A stretch of DNA of 8,303 nucleotides. Source: an uncultured Bacteroidales bacterium. GTDB taxonomy: Bacteria > Bacteroidota > Bacteroidia > Bacteroidales > Bacteroidaceae. The DNA lies in contig CACZRQ010000198.1 of the NCBI GenBank assembly GCA_902783615.1, positions 1 through 8,303 on the forward strand, given 5' to 3'. Below the pieces are notes generated by a model that saw only the letters and a program-made list of their open reading frames with translations, ran no database searches and was not told the origin of the DNA. Below are positions 1 through 7,269 of this stretch, piece by piece; position 1 is the stretch's first letter, and every line of letters starts with the position of its first letter. The position numbers were made by a program, and so were the translations under genes.

Positions 1-1
1 C

Positions 2-1891
2 ATTTTCGACCCTGTCATCATGGGGCCGTGCCACGACAACTTTGTCTTCTATGGATTCCTGCGAAAGATAGGTGAGGTGTTCAACCTGACGGGCGACTTC
101 TTTACCCAGCGGTTTGATATCAAACTGCAGAACATCAACTTAGCGGCACCTTTCTTTGTGCATCTCACCACATCATTCGTGCTCTCCATCATCATCTTGG
201 TTCCCTACATCTTCTGGGAAATCTGGCTGTTCATCCGTCCGGCTCTCTATCCCAACGAGGCTGCTGGCGTGCGTAAGGCACTGCTGCTGGGCAACGTCAT
301 GTTCTATGTGGGTATGGCTGTGGGCTATTTCATGGTCTATCCGCTGGCATTGCGCTTCTTAGCCACCTACGATTTGAGTGATAACATCGATACGCTCATC
401 TCGCTCAACTCCTACATCGACAATTTCATGATGCTCACCTTGGCTATGGGTATCGCCTTCGAGATGCCTTTGGTCACTTGGCTGCTCTCGCTCTTCGGAC
501 TGCTCACCCGCAGCACCTTGCGTGAGTATCGCCGTCATGCTATTGTGGTGATTGTCATCGCTGCAGCAATTATCACGCCTACAGGCGACCCATTCACCCT
601 TACGGCAGTTGCCTTGCCTCTCTATGCGCTTTATGAGCTGAGCATCTTCATGATCAAAGAACAGAAAGACGATGATGATGAAGACGAGGAAACCAGCAAG
701 AGTGGTAGCTCTGGTGGCAACAAGTCCGATGGGCCAAAGCCTGCTAAGGAGAAGAAGCCCGATGGCGGAGGCGACCCCGATTCACCCAAAGCTGAGGCCA
801 AAGAGGTGAAGGCGGAGGATAGGGATATCAACGAAACTTTCCGCATTCAGCGCGAGGCTGCCCAGCAAGCCAAGGTGGAAGCCAAGAACAAAGCCCTGCA
901 GGAACGTCTCGACAAGGCTGCGGCTGCCACAGGTGTGGCTGGTGCTGCGGCTGAAACGGCTGAAGCTGCCGAAGTTGCCGAGGGTAAGGTGAAGGAGCTG
1001 ACTGCCAATACCGACCCATCGGTGAAAGAGGCACTTGCTGAAGCTTCTGTCGCAGGCAAGAAGGTGGTGAAGAAGAAAATCCGCGAGCCTCGCATGGTCA
1101 TCATCAACGATGAAATCTTCTGGGAAGAAGGTCCCGAGATTGAAGTGGAAGAAGAGGTTCCTGATACTGAAGCTGAAGAACAGAAGGCCGAAGAACTGCC
1201 TGCTGAGAATGCTCCTGCGGCAGAGGAAACTCCTGCAGAGGATGTTCCTGTAACAGAAGATTCTCCAGCGGCAGAGGAAACTCCTGCAGTAGATGAAACA
1301 CCAACAGTTGAGGAAACATCAGTAGCAGAAGAAACACCAGTAGTTGAGGAAACGCCAGCCTCTGAAGAAGCTGCTGCTAAACCTGCTGCTGAGGATACTC
1401 CTGCTGTAGAGGAAACCTCTTTGCAGGATCCTTACCAACAGGAAACCGTTCACAATCCCGAGGCCTTGCAGTCACCTTATTACGACGATCCCGAGGCGAT
1501 GCCCGACCTCAGCAACTACTATGCCGAGAACCAACGTCAGATAGCGGAGGAAGAGGCTGCCGAAGCAGTTACCAAGTCGGTGGATGAGTTGACAAATGCC
1601 ATTTCATCTGTGGCAGAAACTCCATACAGACCTTCTGTTCCGTTAAGTCAGTCCAGCATCGACATTGTGGAGCAAGCCCGTATGGCTGCCGAGAACGCCC
1701 GCAAGGCTGCCGAGCAAGCCGTGAAAGCCGCTCAGGAAGCTGCCCGCATAGCCGAAGAAACAGCCAAGGCCGCCGAGGAAGCTGCCAAAGCTGCTGCCGA
1801 ACAGGCTGCCAAAGCTGCTGCCGAAGCTGCCGCGAAACCTCTCATCGATGTCAGTGGCATCCGCTATGACTACAGCCGATTCAGTCAGTAA
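2..1891 (+). CDS. tatC: Sec-independent protein translocase TatC, 5'-truncated by the window edge, with long acidic/Ala-rich C-terminal extension
   Basis: TatC is the inner-membrane receptor of the twin-arginine translocase, which exports folded proteins. The reading frame is open from position 2, and the residues before the first ATG (position 20) continue the TatC sequence, so the true start lies upstream and the first transmembrane helix is missing. Numbering from that ATG, the signature around residues 67-80 (WEIWLFIRPALYPNE) matches the family's conserved periplasmic-loop motif, and Glu148 in GIAFEMP matches the conserved glutamate of helix 4. Hydrophobic segments fall near 50-72, 88-114, 135-162, 173-186 and 192-212, consistent with helices 2-6. 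The canonical protein would end near residue 213. About 410 more residues follow: an Asp/Glu run, a Lys/Ala/Glu-rich part, E-E-T-P-type repeats (393-467) and an alanine-rich helix (551-606), ending in a short tail rich in Tyr and Ser. The core identity is secure. The function of the tail is unknown, and by topology it should be cytoplasmic. Confidence 0.95.
   Translation: MFDPVIMGPCHDNFVFYGFLRKIGEVFNLTGDFFTQRFDIKLQNINLAAPFFVHLTTSFVLSIIILVPYIFWEIWLFIRPALYPNEAAGVRKALLLGNVMFYVGMAVGYFMVYPLALRFLATYDLSDNIDTLISLNSYIDNFMMLTLAMGIAFEMPLVTWLLSLFGLLTRSTLREYRRHAIVVIVIAAAIITPTGDPFTLTAVALPLYALYELSIFMIKEQKDDDDEDEETSKSGSSGGNKSDGPKPAKEKKPDGGGDPDSPKAEAKEVKAEDRDINETFRIQREAAQQAKVEAKNKALQERLDKAAAATGVAGAAAETAEAAEVAEGKVKELTANTDPSVKEALAEASVAGKKVVKKKIREPRMVIINDEIFWEEGPEIEVEEEVPDTEAEEQKAEELPAENAPAAEETPAEDVPVTEDSPAAEETPAVDETPTVEETSVAEETPVVEETPASEEAAAKPAAEDTPAVEETSLQDPYQQETVHNPEALQSPYYDDPEAMPDLSNYYAENQRQIAEEEAAEAVTKSVDELTNAISSVAETPYRPSVPLSQSSIDIVEQARMAAENARKAAEQAVKAAQEAARIAEETAKAAEEAAKAAAEQAAKAAAEAAAKPLIDVSGIRYDYSRFSQ
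1196..1420 (+). repeat. Degenerate E-E-T-P-A coding repeats in the TatC tail
   Basis: This stretch encodes residues 393-467 of the TatC extension (numbered from the ATG at 20). It is a run of imperfect 5-9-residue units such as AEETPAEDVP, AEETPAVDETP, VEETSVAEETP and VVEETPASEE. The underlying DNA repeats imperfectly around GAGGAAAC(T/A)CC. Acidic, proline-spaced repeats of this kind usually form an extended, disordered linker. Slippage between units could make the copy number vary among strains. Confidence 0.85.
1670..1837 (+). repeat. Alanine/lysine/glutamate-rich helical repeat in the TatC tail
   Basis: This stretch encodes residues 551-606 of the TatC extension. The composition is almost only Ala, Glu and Lys, with Arg and Gln at the start, in units like AEQAVKAAQEAARIAEE and KAAAEQAAKAAAEAAAK. 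The DNA repeats GCTGCCGA(A/G) and AAAGCTGC patterns. The spacing suggests a long single alpha-helix or coiled coil. It sits just before a conserved-looking C-terminal end (PLIDVSGIRYDYSRFSQ), which may be a docking motif on the end of the stalk. Confidence 0.8.
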
Positions 1892-1910
1892 TTAAGATTA
1901 AAGAAATATC

Positions 1911-2309
1911 ATGGAAGAAGTATTAGCTTATTTGAAGGAGTGTGGCGCCTTCTTTCTCGCCACTTGCGAGGGTAATCAACCCCGCGTGCGCCCCTTTGGC
2001 GTAGCTGAAATCATCGATGGCCGTCTCTATATCATGACGGGCAAGGTAAAGAATGTGTTCAAGCAGCTGGAAGCCAACAGCCAGTTTGAGATTTGTGCCA
2101 TGAAGGCCAATGGTGCCGAGTGGATGAGACTCTGTGGCAAGGCTGTCAACGACGATACCCTGGCTGTGAAAGAGCAGTTCCTGGAACTGAACCCAGAGTT
2201 GAAGTCGATGTACAAGGCCGACGATGGCAACATGGCTGTGCTCTACATCACCGATGCCACCGCCACCTTCTATTCCTTTACCGAAGCTCCCAAAGAGATA
2301 ACTTTCTGA
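1911..2309 (+). CDS. Pyridoxamine 5'-phosphate oxidase (PNPOx)-like FMN-binding family protein
   Basis: This 132-residue protein has the short split-barrel flavin fold seen in many anaerobes. The N-terminal helix leads into the FLATCEGNQPRVRPFGV segment (residues 15-31), the family's phosphate-binding strand-turn (A-T-x-x-G-x-P-x-x-R-P-F). It is followed by GRLYIMTGKVKNVFKQLEANSQFEICA (37-63), with the usual Lys/Asn-rich region before the second strand pair. The length fits small stand-alone family members and is much shorter than true PdxH (about 210 residues), so pyridoxal phosphate synthesis is unlikely. The substrate is unknown; flavin, heme or F420-type ligands occur in the superfamily. 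The start codon lies 19 bp after the tatC stop with only an A-rich leader, so co-transcription with tatC is likely. A hairpin 20 bp downstream of the stop ends the unit. The family call is firm and the function is open. Confidence 0.88.
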   Translation: MEEVLAYLKECGAFFLATCEGNQPRVRPFGVAEIIDGRLYIMTGKVKNVFKQLEANSQFEICAMKANGAEWMRLCGKAVNDDTLAVKEQFLELNPELKSMYKADDGNMAVLYITDATATFYSFTEAPKEITF

Positions 2310-2328
2310 GTTTTGTAGGTAAACTTAA

Positions 2329-2361
2329 ATACAGGGGTAGTCATAAAGGCCACCCCTGTAT
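2329..2361 (+). terminator. Hairpin terminator after the tatC/PNPOx unit
   Basis: A perfect 10-bp stem is formed by ATACAGGGGT (2329-2338) and ACCCCTGTAT (2352-2361), with a 13-nt loop. It lies 20 bp after the stop of the PNPOx-like gene. The 3' flank (CTGCTTTGT) is only moderately U-rich, so termination may be leaky. The stem ends 11 nt before the first possible start codon of the next gene, so it could also shape that gene's leader if transcription reads through. Confidence 0.7.
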
Positions 2362-2372
2362 CTGCTTTGTAG

Positions 2373-5300
2373 ATGATCATGTCAACCTGGAAGAATGAAA
2401 TGACTATGCAAGCTCACTCACCGGAAAACGAACATCGCTCATCAATCGTCAATGAGTATTATGAGCCAGAAGCAGCCACCAACTTCTTCGATGAATTGGA
2501 AGCTGCCGTTGGTCTTGTGCCTGACTATCGCAAGGTTTACCAGCTTTATAATCAAATATTTCAAAAATTCTTGAATCAGCAGACCAGTCAGGCAAGGTTG
2601 AATTTCGGTGGTGCGTTCGCCAAAACCGATTATCTCTTGAAAGAGCATGACGCCTCACGCAAACTGGTCAAAACCACCAACGATGCGAGGGTGCGATTGA
2701 GGAAACATGCCGAACTGCCTGAATCCGATTTGCAGCAGTTCTGCCTGGTCGATTTGATGTATCTGTGCCAGTTCATTGCATTTATCTGCGAGTGCAATAT
2801 TCCAGAGTCGTTGCTCGTTCTGTTCCCTACAGAGAAAGTGCCTACGTTTACGCCTATGTTGGTGGGCGAATGCACGAGGGCCATCGTCGAGCAGTGGGAT
2901 GATGATTATCTGTATGTTCAGACAGAAGAAAGCCTTGATGAGAATCTGACTAAGGTGTGTTATGCTCACGGCAATACGAATTACAACTACGACTGGACTT
3001 ACCTGAGGAATTTGTTCTATCCAGGTGCTCAAATCAATCTTGTTCGCCCCAGATTGGAAGATGGTGTGATTTATCCAGAACTGATCATCTTTGAGCCCGA
3101 TTATCTGGTTAACATCTCAACGGTTGCCCACTGTTTCACCAATTATGCTGATTCAGCATTGGTGGAAATCATCAAGAAGTTGGAACCGTCAGTTCCAAAA
3201 GAGCCCATCGTGTTGGGTAATTTGGCTGGACAGCTGCTGGATGAATCCATACATCAATTGCCGAATACCCATTCGTATGCGGATAGTGTCAGGAAGTTCT
3301 TTAAAGACAATGCCATCTCGCTCCTGACGGCTGGTATCGGTCCGGAGTTTCACAGTGAAGCACAAAAGCAGAAACAAAACATCATGCAGGCCATGCAAGT
3401 GTCTTTGCCAACAGCCTTGCATCGATTCAACTCGAAGGAAGGGTTGGTGGAGCCGTCGTTCTTCTCTGAAATGCTGGGCTTACAGGGTCGTATGGACTAT
3501 CTCCAGATGGATTTTAAGGTGTTGTTAGAACAGAAATCGGGTAAGGGAGCATTTCCCTATGATAATTTCACCACTCCTCGTCACACAGACGAACATTATG
3601 TGCAGCTCCTGCTTTACATGGCTCTCATCCGTTATAATTACAAGGAGATTTATGATAGTAACGGAAAGGAGCTGCATGCTTTCCTGCTTTACTCCAAGTA
3701 TCGTGACAGCTTGCTGGGACTTGGCTTTACTCCTCAGCTCATCTTCGAGGCAATCAGAATCAGAAATGAAATCGCTTGGACGGAACTGGTTTATGCTCAG
3801 CCTGATGGATATCGGATGCTGGATGAGCTGACGCCTGATGATTTCAACCTGAAACAAGTGAAGAATAACCTGTGGGTTAATTATCAGAGACCTCAAATTG
3901 CCGAAATCTTGGATCCCATCCATCAAGCTTCGGCATTGGAGAAAGCCTACTATTACCGTTTTCTGACATTCATCTCCAATGAGCATGTGATGTCGAAACT
4001 GGGCAATAGAACGAAGGAGAGCTCAGGATTTGCGGCTACCTGGCACGATTGCCTGTCGGATAAACTGGCAGCAGGAAACATCTACGACAAGCTGACGCTT
4101 GAATACCCCAATGCCGATACGGAGGGCAGCATCAAGTCGGTTGTCTTGAAATTCGCTGAAACGGAAGACAATGACATGTCGAACTTCCGCACGGGCGATA
4201 TTGTCATGCTCTATCCTTATGTGAAGGATAAGGAGCCTGATGCCCGTAAAACGATGGTTTTCAGGTGTACCATAGAGAATATTCAAACCGACAGGATCTA
4301 TCTGGCACTTCGAGCCTCCCAATCCGACAACCGTGTGTTTGTGAAAGAACAGGGTAAGCTGTGGGCCATCGAGCACGACTTCATGGAATCTTCCTATAAC
4401 GCATTGTACAAAGGCATGCAGTCGTTCCTGAATGCGCCCAAGAGCCGGAGGGATTTGCTGTTGCTTCAACGCGAGGCTGAAACAGACAGGAATGTTGTTC
4501 TGAGAGGTGATTATGGCGAGTATTTCAATGATATTGTTCTGCGTATCAAACGGGCGAAAGATATGTTCCTGCTGATAGGTCCTCCTGGCACTGGTAAGAC
4601 ATCATACGGGCTTCTCTATACCGTGATGGAGGAATACCAGGAACCAGGTTCCACCATCCTGCTGCTTTCATATACGAACAGGGCTGTCGATGAGATATGC
4701 AGCAAACTAACAAAGGAAAAGATTGATTTCATCAGATTAGGTGGGTCAATCAACTGTGCGGAGGAATACAGAAGTTGCCTGCTCAGTACTATTGCTCAAC
4801 AGGTATCTACTTTGCAAGAGCTGAAGCAAAGAATCGATGCAGCACGGATATTCGTCGGCACCACTACCTCCATGAACAACAACATCGCTTTGTTCAGTCT
4901 GAAGCAATTCAGCTTGGCTGTCATTGATGAGGCTTCACAGATTCTCGAACCTCATTTGATGGGACTCCTGAGTGCTAAACACAATGGTGTTCCAGCAATC
5001 CGGAAATTTGTGCTGATAGGCGACCACAAGCAGCTTCCTGCCGTTGTGCAGCAAGGTGTCGATGTCTCTCGGGTGGATGATGCTTTGTTGAACGGTATCC
5101 ATCTCACCGATTGCAGATTGTCCTTGTTTGAGCGCCTTCTCAAATACTATTATCACAACCCGAATGTTACTGCTCGACTGGTGAAACAGGGTCGTATGCA
5201 TCACGATATTGCCTTGTTTCCCAACTATGCTTTCTACGCCAACAAGTTGGAGGAAGTTCCTCTGTCGCATCAGGTGGCCGAACTGCCTGTAAAGGGCGAG

Positions 5301-6749
5301 GGCAGAAATGGCATAGAAGATTTGTTGCGAACGCGGCGAATTGTATTCATTGCATCTGAGGCACCCGTTAAGGTAATATCCGACAAGGTCAATCAGACTG
5401 AGGCCGACATGATAGCCGCTGTTGTCTGCAAAATCTATGAAATAGAGAAGGATCATGGCTTCAGCGTGAATGATACAGTGGGTGTGATTGTGCCTTATCG
5501 CAATCAGATTGCCGCTGTTCGGAAGGCTATCGATAGGGTTGGCTTGCCGCTGCTGCACGATATCACCATCGATACGGTGGAACGTTATCAGGGCTCTCAG
5601 CGAAAATACATCGTTTACGGTTTTACCATTCAGAAGTACTACCAGTTGAATTTCCTGACAAACAACGTTTTCGAGGATGAGCTGGATGGATGCATCGTTG
5701 ACCGTAAGCTGAATGTGGCGATGACTCGTGCGGAAGAGCATCTCATCATGATTGGAAATGCCGAGTTGCTGGCAAACAACTTTACTTTCTTCAAACTCAT
5801 GGAGTTTGTTCGTAGCAAGCATGGTTTCTTCCGCATCGGGCGTGACGAATTCGTTGCTGGCAGTTTTGATGTTCCACCAGTTGCTGCAGATGAACTGGAT
5901 TTGAGCGAGGCTACTTTCACGGTCTCTCCCCAGTTCGACAAAGCCTTTGAACATCATGTGGTTCAACCCATTCAGGATGATCCTGACACCCAATGGCCTT
6001 CTCTCATCTTCGGGCATGATAAGGATACCAATCTGACTGAAATCGGTTATGGCAGAATAGACTTCACCAACCAGCAGCTTTTTGATGAAAAGATCAAGGA
6101 TCCTAAGTATCAGGTGCTCATTTATTGCTATTACATCATGTGGCAACACTACTGTAGCAGTCGTAACATCTACACCAGTTTCAGCGACTCGATTTCATCG
6201 TTGATTCGCTCTGTAAGCGGTAGGGTGCAGATGATTGACATGGGTTGCGGTCCTGCCACTTGTGGCATCTCGTTTGCCGAGCTTTTCAAGTCTGAGGCTC
6301 CCCTCATGCTCTATACAGGCATAGATGTTTCCATCGAGATGAAGCGGATGGCCGAGAAGCTGCTTGACGATGTGTTCGGTCAGACGTTGCATTATCAGCT
6401 GAAAGAGTCGTTCAGCGAACTTGATACAACGTTTTGGGATGGTTGTTCCGAACTTCCTTCGTTGGTTGTCATCAACATATCCTACTTCTTCTCTAACGTG
6501 CAAGCCATGTTTGCGGAGCGCCTTGCCATGCAAATCAGTGAGGTGATGCAGCGTTATCCGCTCAATCGATACCTGTTTGTTATCCAGCATTCCGATATCG
6601 ACAGGAATCTGAACTCTTTCCATGTGTTCAAGCGGATTCTCAAGCCTCTTGTAGTATCCGTAAAGAGCACCAACTCCTGCTTCTCCTATCAGCTGAACCA
6701 TAAACAACGCACCCTCGATTTCTGCTACGACATCTGGATTGGTAAGTAA
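2373..6749 (+). CDS. Multidomain Dna2-like PD-(D/E)XK nuclease / SF1 helicase with C-terminal SAM-dependent methyltransferase-like domain
   Basis: This is a 1458-residue protein. Residues 1-340 match no domain I recognise. Residues 360-415 carry a RecB/Cas4/Dna2-type nuclease core: Glu360 or Glu366, GLQGRMD with Asp375, the E-x-K pair Glu386/Lys388 and a Q-x-x-x-Y motif (Gln411-Tyr415). A barrel-like segment (about 601-655, FRTGDIVML) resembles the domain before the helicase in Dna2/Upf1 proteins. SF1 motifs follow: Walker A GPPGTGKT (736-743), Ia (763-779), Walker B IDEASQ (851-856), III GDHKQLP (883-889), IV QGRMH (939-943), V ERYQGSQ (1070-1076) and VI LNVAMTRAEEH (1113-1123). Residues 1285-1458 look like a class I methyltransferase, with MIDMGCGPATCG (1287-1298), acidic Asp1318 after the second strand and NISYFF (1368-1373). 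Substrates are unknown; DNA processing or phage defence is inference. An in-frame TAG immediately precedes the first ATG. In-frame ATGs at 2379, 2400 and 2406 are alternative starts, and 2400 has GGAAG six bases upstream. Confidence 0.88.
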   Translation: MIMSTWKNEMTMQAHSPENEHRSSIVNEYYEPEAATNFFDELEAAVGLVPDYRKVYQLYNQIFQKFLNQQTSQARLNFGGAFAKTDYLLKEHDASRKLVKTTNDARVRLRKHAELPESDLQQFCLVDLMYLCQFIAFICECNIPESLLVLFPTEKVPTFTPMLVGECTRAIVEQWDDDYLYVQTEESLDENLTKVCYAHGNTNYNYDWTYLRNLFYPGAQINLVRPRLEDGVIYPELIIFEPDYLVNISTVAHCFTNYADSALVEIIKKLEPSVPKEPIVLGNLAGQLLDESIHQLPNTHSYADSVRKFFKDNAISLLTAGIGPEFHSEAQKQKQNIMQAMQVSLPTALHRFNSKEGLVEPSFFSEMLGLQGRMDYLQMDFKVLLEQKSGKGAFPYDNFTTPRHTDEHYVQLLLYMALIRYNYKEIYDSNGKELHAFLLYSKYRDSLLGLGFTPQLIFEAIRIRNEIAWTELVYAQPDGYRMLDELTPDDFNLKQVKNNLWVNYQRPQIAEILDPIHQASALEKAYYYRFLTFISNEHVMSKLGNRTKESSGFAATWHDCLSDKLAAGNIYDKLTLEYPNADTEGSIKSVVLKFAETEDNDMSNFRTGDIVMLYPYVKDKEPDARKTMVFRCTIENIQTDRIYLALRASQSDNRVFVKEQGKLWAIEHDFMESSYNALYKGMQSFLNAPKSRRDLLLLQREAETDRNVVLRGDYGEYFNDIVLRIKRAKDMFLLIGPPGTGKTSYGLLYTVMEEYQEPGSTILLLSYTNRAVDEICSKLTKEKIDFIRLGGSINCAEEYRSCLLSTIAQQVSTLQELKQRIDAARIFVGTTTSMNNNIALFSLKQFSLAVIDEASQILEPHLMGLLSAKHNGVPAIRKFVLIGDHKQLPAVVQQGVDVSRVDDALLNGIHLTDCRLSLFERLLKYYYHNPNVTARLVKQGRMHHDIALFPNYAFYANKLEEVPLSHQVAELPVKGEGRNGIEDLLRTRRIVFIASEAPVKVISDKVNQTEADMIAAVVCKIYEIEKDHGFSVNDTVGVIVPYRNQIAAVRKAIDRVGLPLLHDITIDTVERYQGSQRKYIVYGFTIQKYYQLNFLTNNVFEDELDGCIVDRKLNVAMTRAEEHLIMIGNAELLANNFTFFKLMEFVRSKHGFFRIGRDEFVAGSFDVPPVAADELDLSEATFTVSPQFDKAFEHHVVQPIQDDPDTQWPSLIFGHDKDTNLTEIGYGRIDFTNQQLFDEKIKDPKYQVLIYCYYIMWQHYCSSRNIYTSFSDSISSLIRSVSGRVQMIDMGCGPATCGISFAELFKSEAPLMLYTGIDVSIEMKRMAEKLLDDVFGQTLHYQLKESFSELDTTFWDGCSELPSLVVINISYFFSNVQAMFAERLAMQISEVMQRYPLNRYLFVIQHSDIDRNLNSFHVFKRILKPLVVSVKSTNSCFSYQLNHKQRTLDFCYDIWIGK

Positions 6750-6926
6750 AATATACTTTTAATTTCATCATTTCAAAGATCGCTTAAATTGGTTAAACTC
6801 AATTATCTCGTTGCCTTTAGAACCCATCATCCATCCCAACATGTTTTGCAATCCTACTTAGTGCACATCGAGGCTTGCTTTGAGCTCACAGATGGATGTC
6901 ATGTCCTAACGACGGTGCAACTGTTG

Positions 6927-7008
6927 TGCAAGGCGAACGCAGAGCCGAACTTGTTCGAGCTATGCTGAGCCGCAGCTAACAGTCGCCCTTGCATCCAATT
7001 GCAAGGGC
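6927..7008. repeat. REP-like structured intergenic element with two alternative hairpins
   Basis: A compact 9-bp hairpin is formed by GCCCTTGCA (6985-6993) and TGCAAGGGC (7000-7008) with a 6-nt loop. The same left arm can instead pair with TGCAAGGCGA (6927-6936) through a single bulged base, closing a larger structure that contains CGAAC-TT-GTTCG (6946-6957). The two pairings exclude each other. Neither is followed by a U-run on either strand, so a simple terminator is unlikely. The central sequence resembles short elements I recall from Prevotella intergenic regions, but I cannot confirm the copy number from this window. Confidence 0.5.
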
Positions 7009-7194
7009 AAAGGTATATAAAAAAACATAAACTACCAAATATTATGATATAAATCCTTCAAAAATTACAAGATTGGGGCGTTTTTTGCATTTTGGGTGAT
7101 TTTAGGGGCTCAAAAATGTAAACTTCCTATAGGGGGCTATATAGACATCATCGATAGCATCGACAGAGCTACTTTGAAGCCAAAATATGTCTCT

Positions 7195-7233
7195 CTAACT
7201 AGCGCGCAAAATTTTTCTAGTTAGCGCGCAAAA
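7195..7233. repeat. Two-copy 22-nt-period repeat that is also an inverted repeat
   Basis: CTAACTAGCGCGCAAAA (7195-7211) and CTAGTTAGCGCGCAAAA (7217-7233) match at 15 of 17 positions with a 22-nt period. The two mismatches make the first eight bases of one copy (CTAACTAG) the exact reverse complement of the first eight of the other (CTAGTTAG). The pair can therefore act as a direct repeat or as an 8-bp stem with a 14-nt loop. Each copy holds the palindrome GCGCGC. Confidence 0.8.
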
Positions 7234-7269
7234 ATAAGGCTGTTTAGAAGCATTAGGAAAAGACAAAGA

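Noticed and set aside
20..22. ATG at 20 as the tatC start
   Set aside because: In-frame residues before it fit TatC, and a start here would remove the first transmembrane helix. The true start is outside the window.
4935..6149. 404-codon open frame on the minus strand inside the large gene
   Set aside because: It lies fully antisense to conserved helicase motifs on the plus strand, and its translation shows no recognisable domain. Codon bias of the sense gene explains the lack of stops.
6861..6968. Short frame starting at GTG 6861 (about 35 codons) running into the REP-like element
   Set aside because: No ribosome-binding signal or conserved motif, and half of it is the repeat itself. Such elements often create chance ends of hypothetical proteins.
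6985..7008. Terminator of the large gene
   Set aside because: The stem is strong, but it lies 235 bp after the stop codon and is followed by AAAGG, not a U-run.
6980..7110. Possible minus-strand Bacteroidetes promoter in the AT-rich block (TTTTTG and TAATATTTG-like words)
   Set aside because: The -7 word has one extra base and the spacing to the -33 word is too short. Such words are expected by chance in AT-rich DNA.
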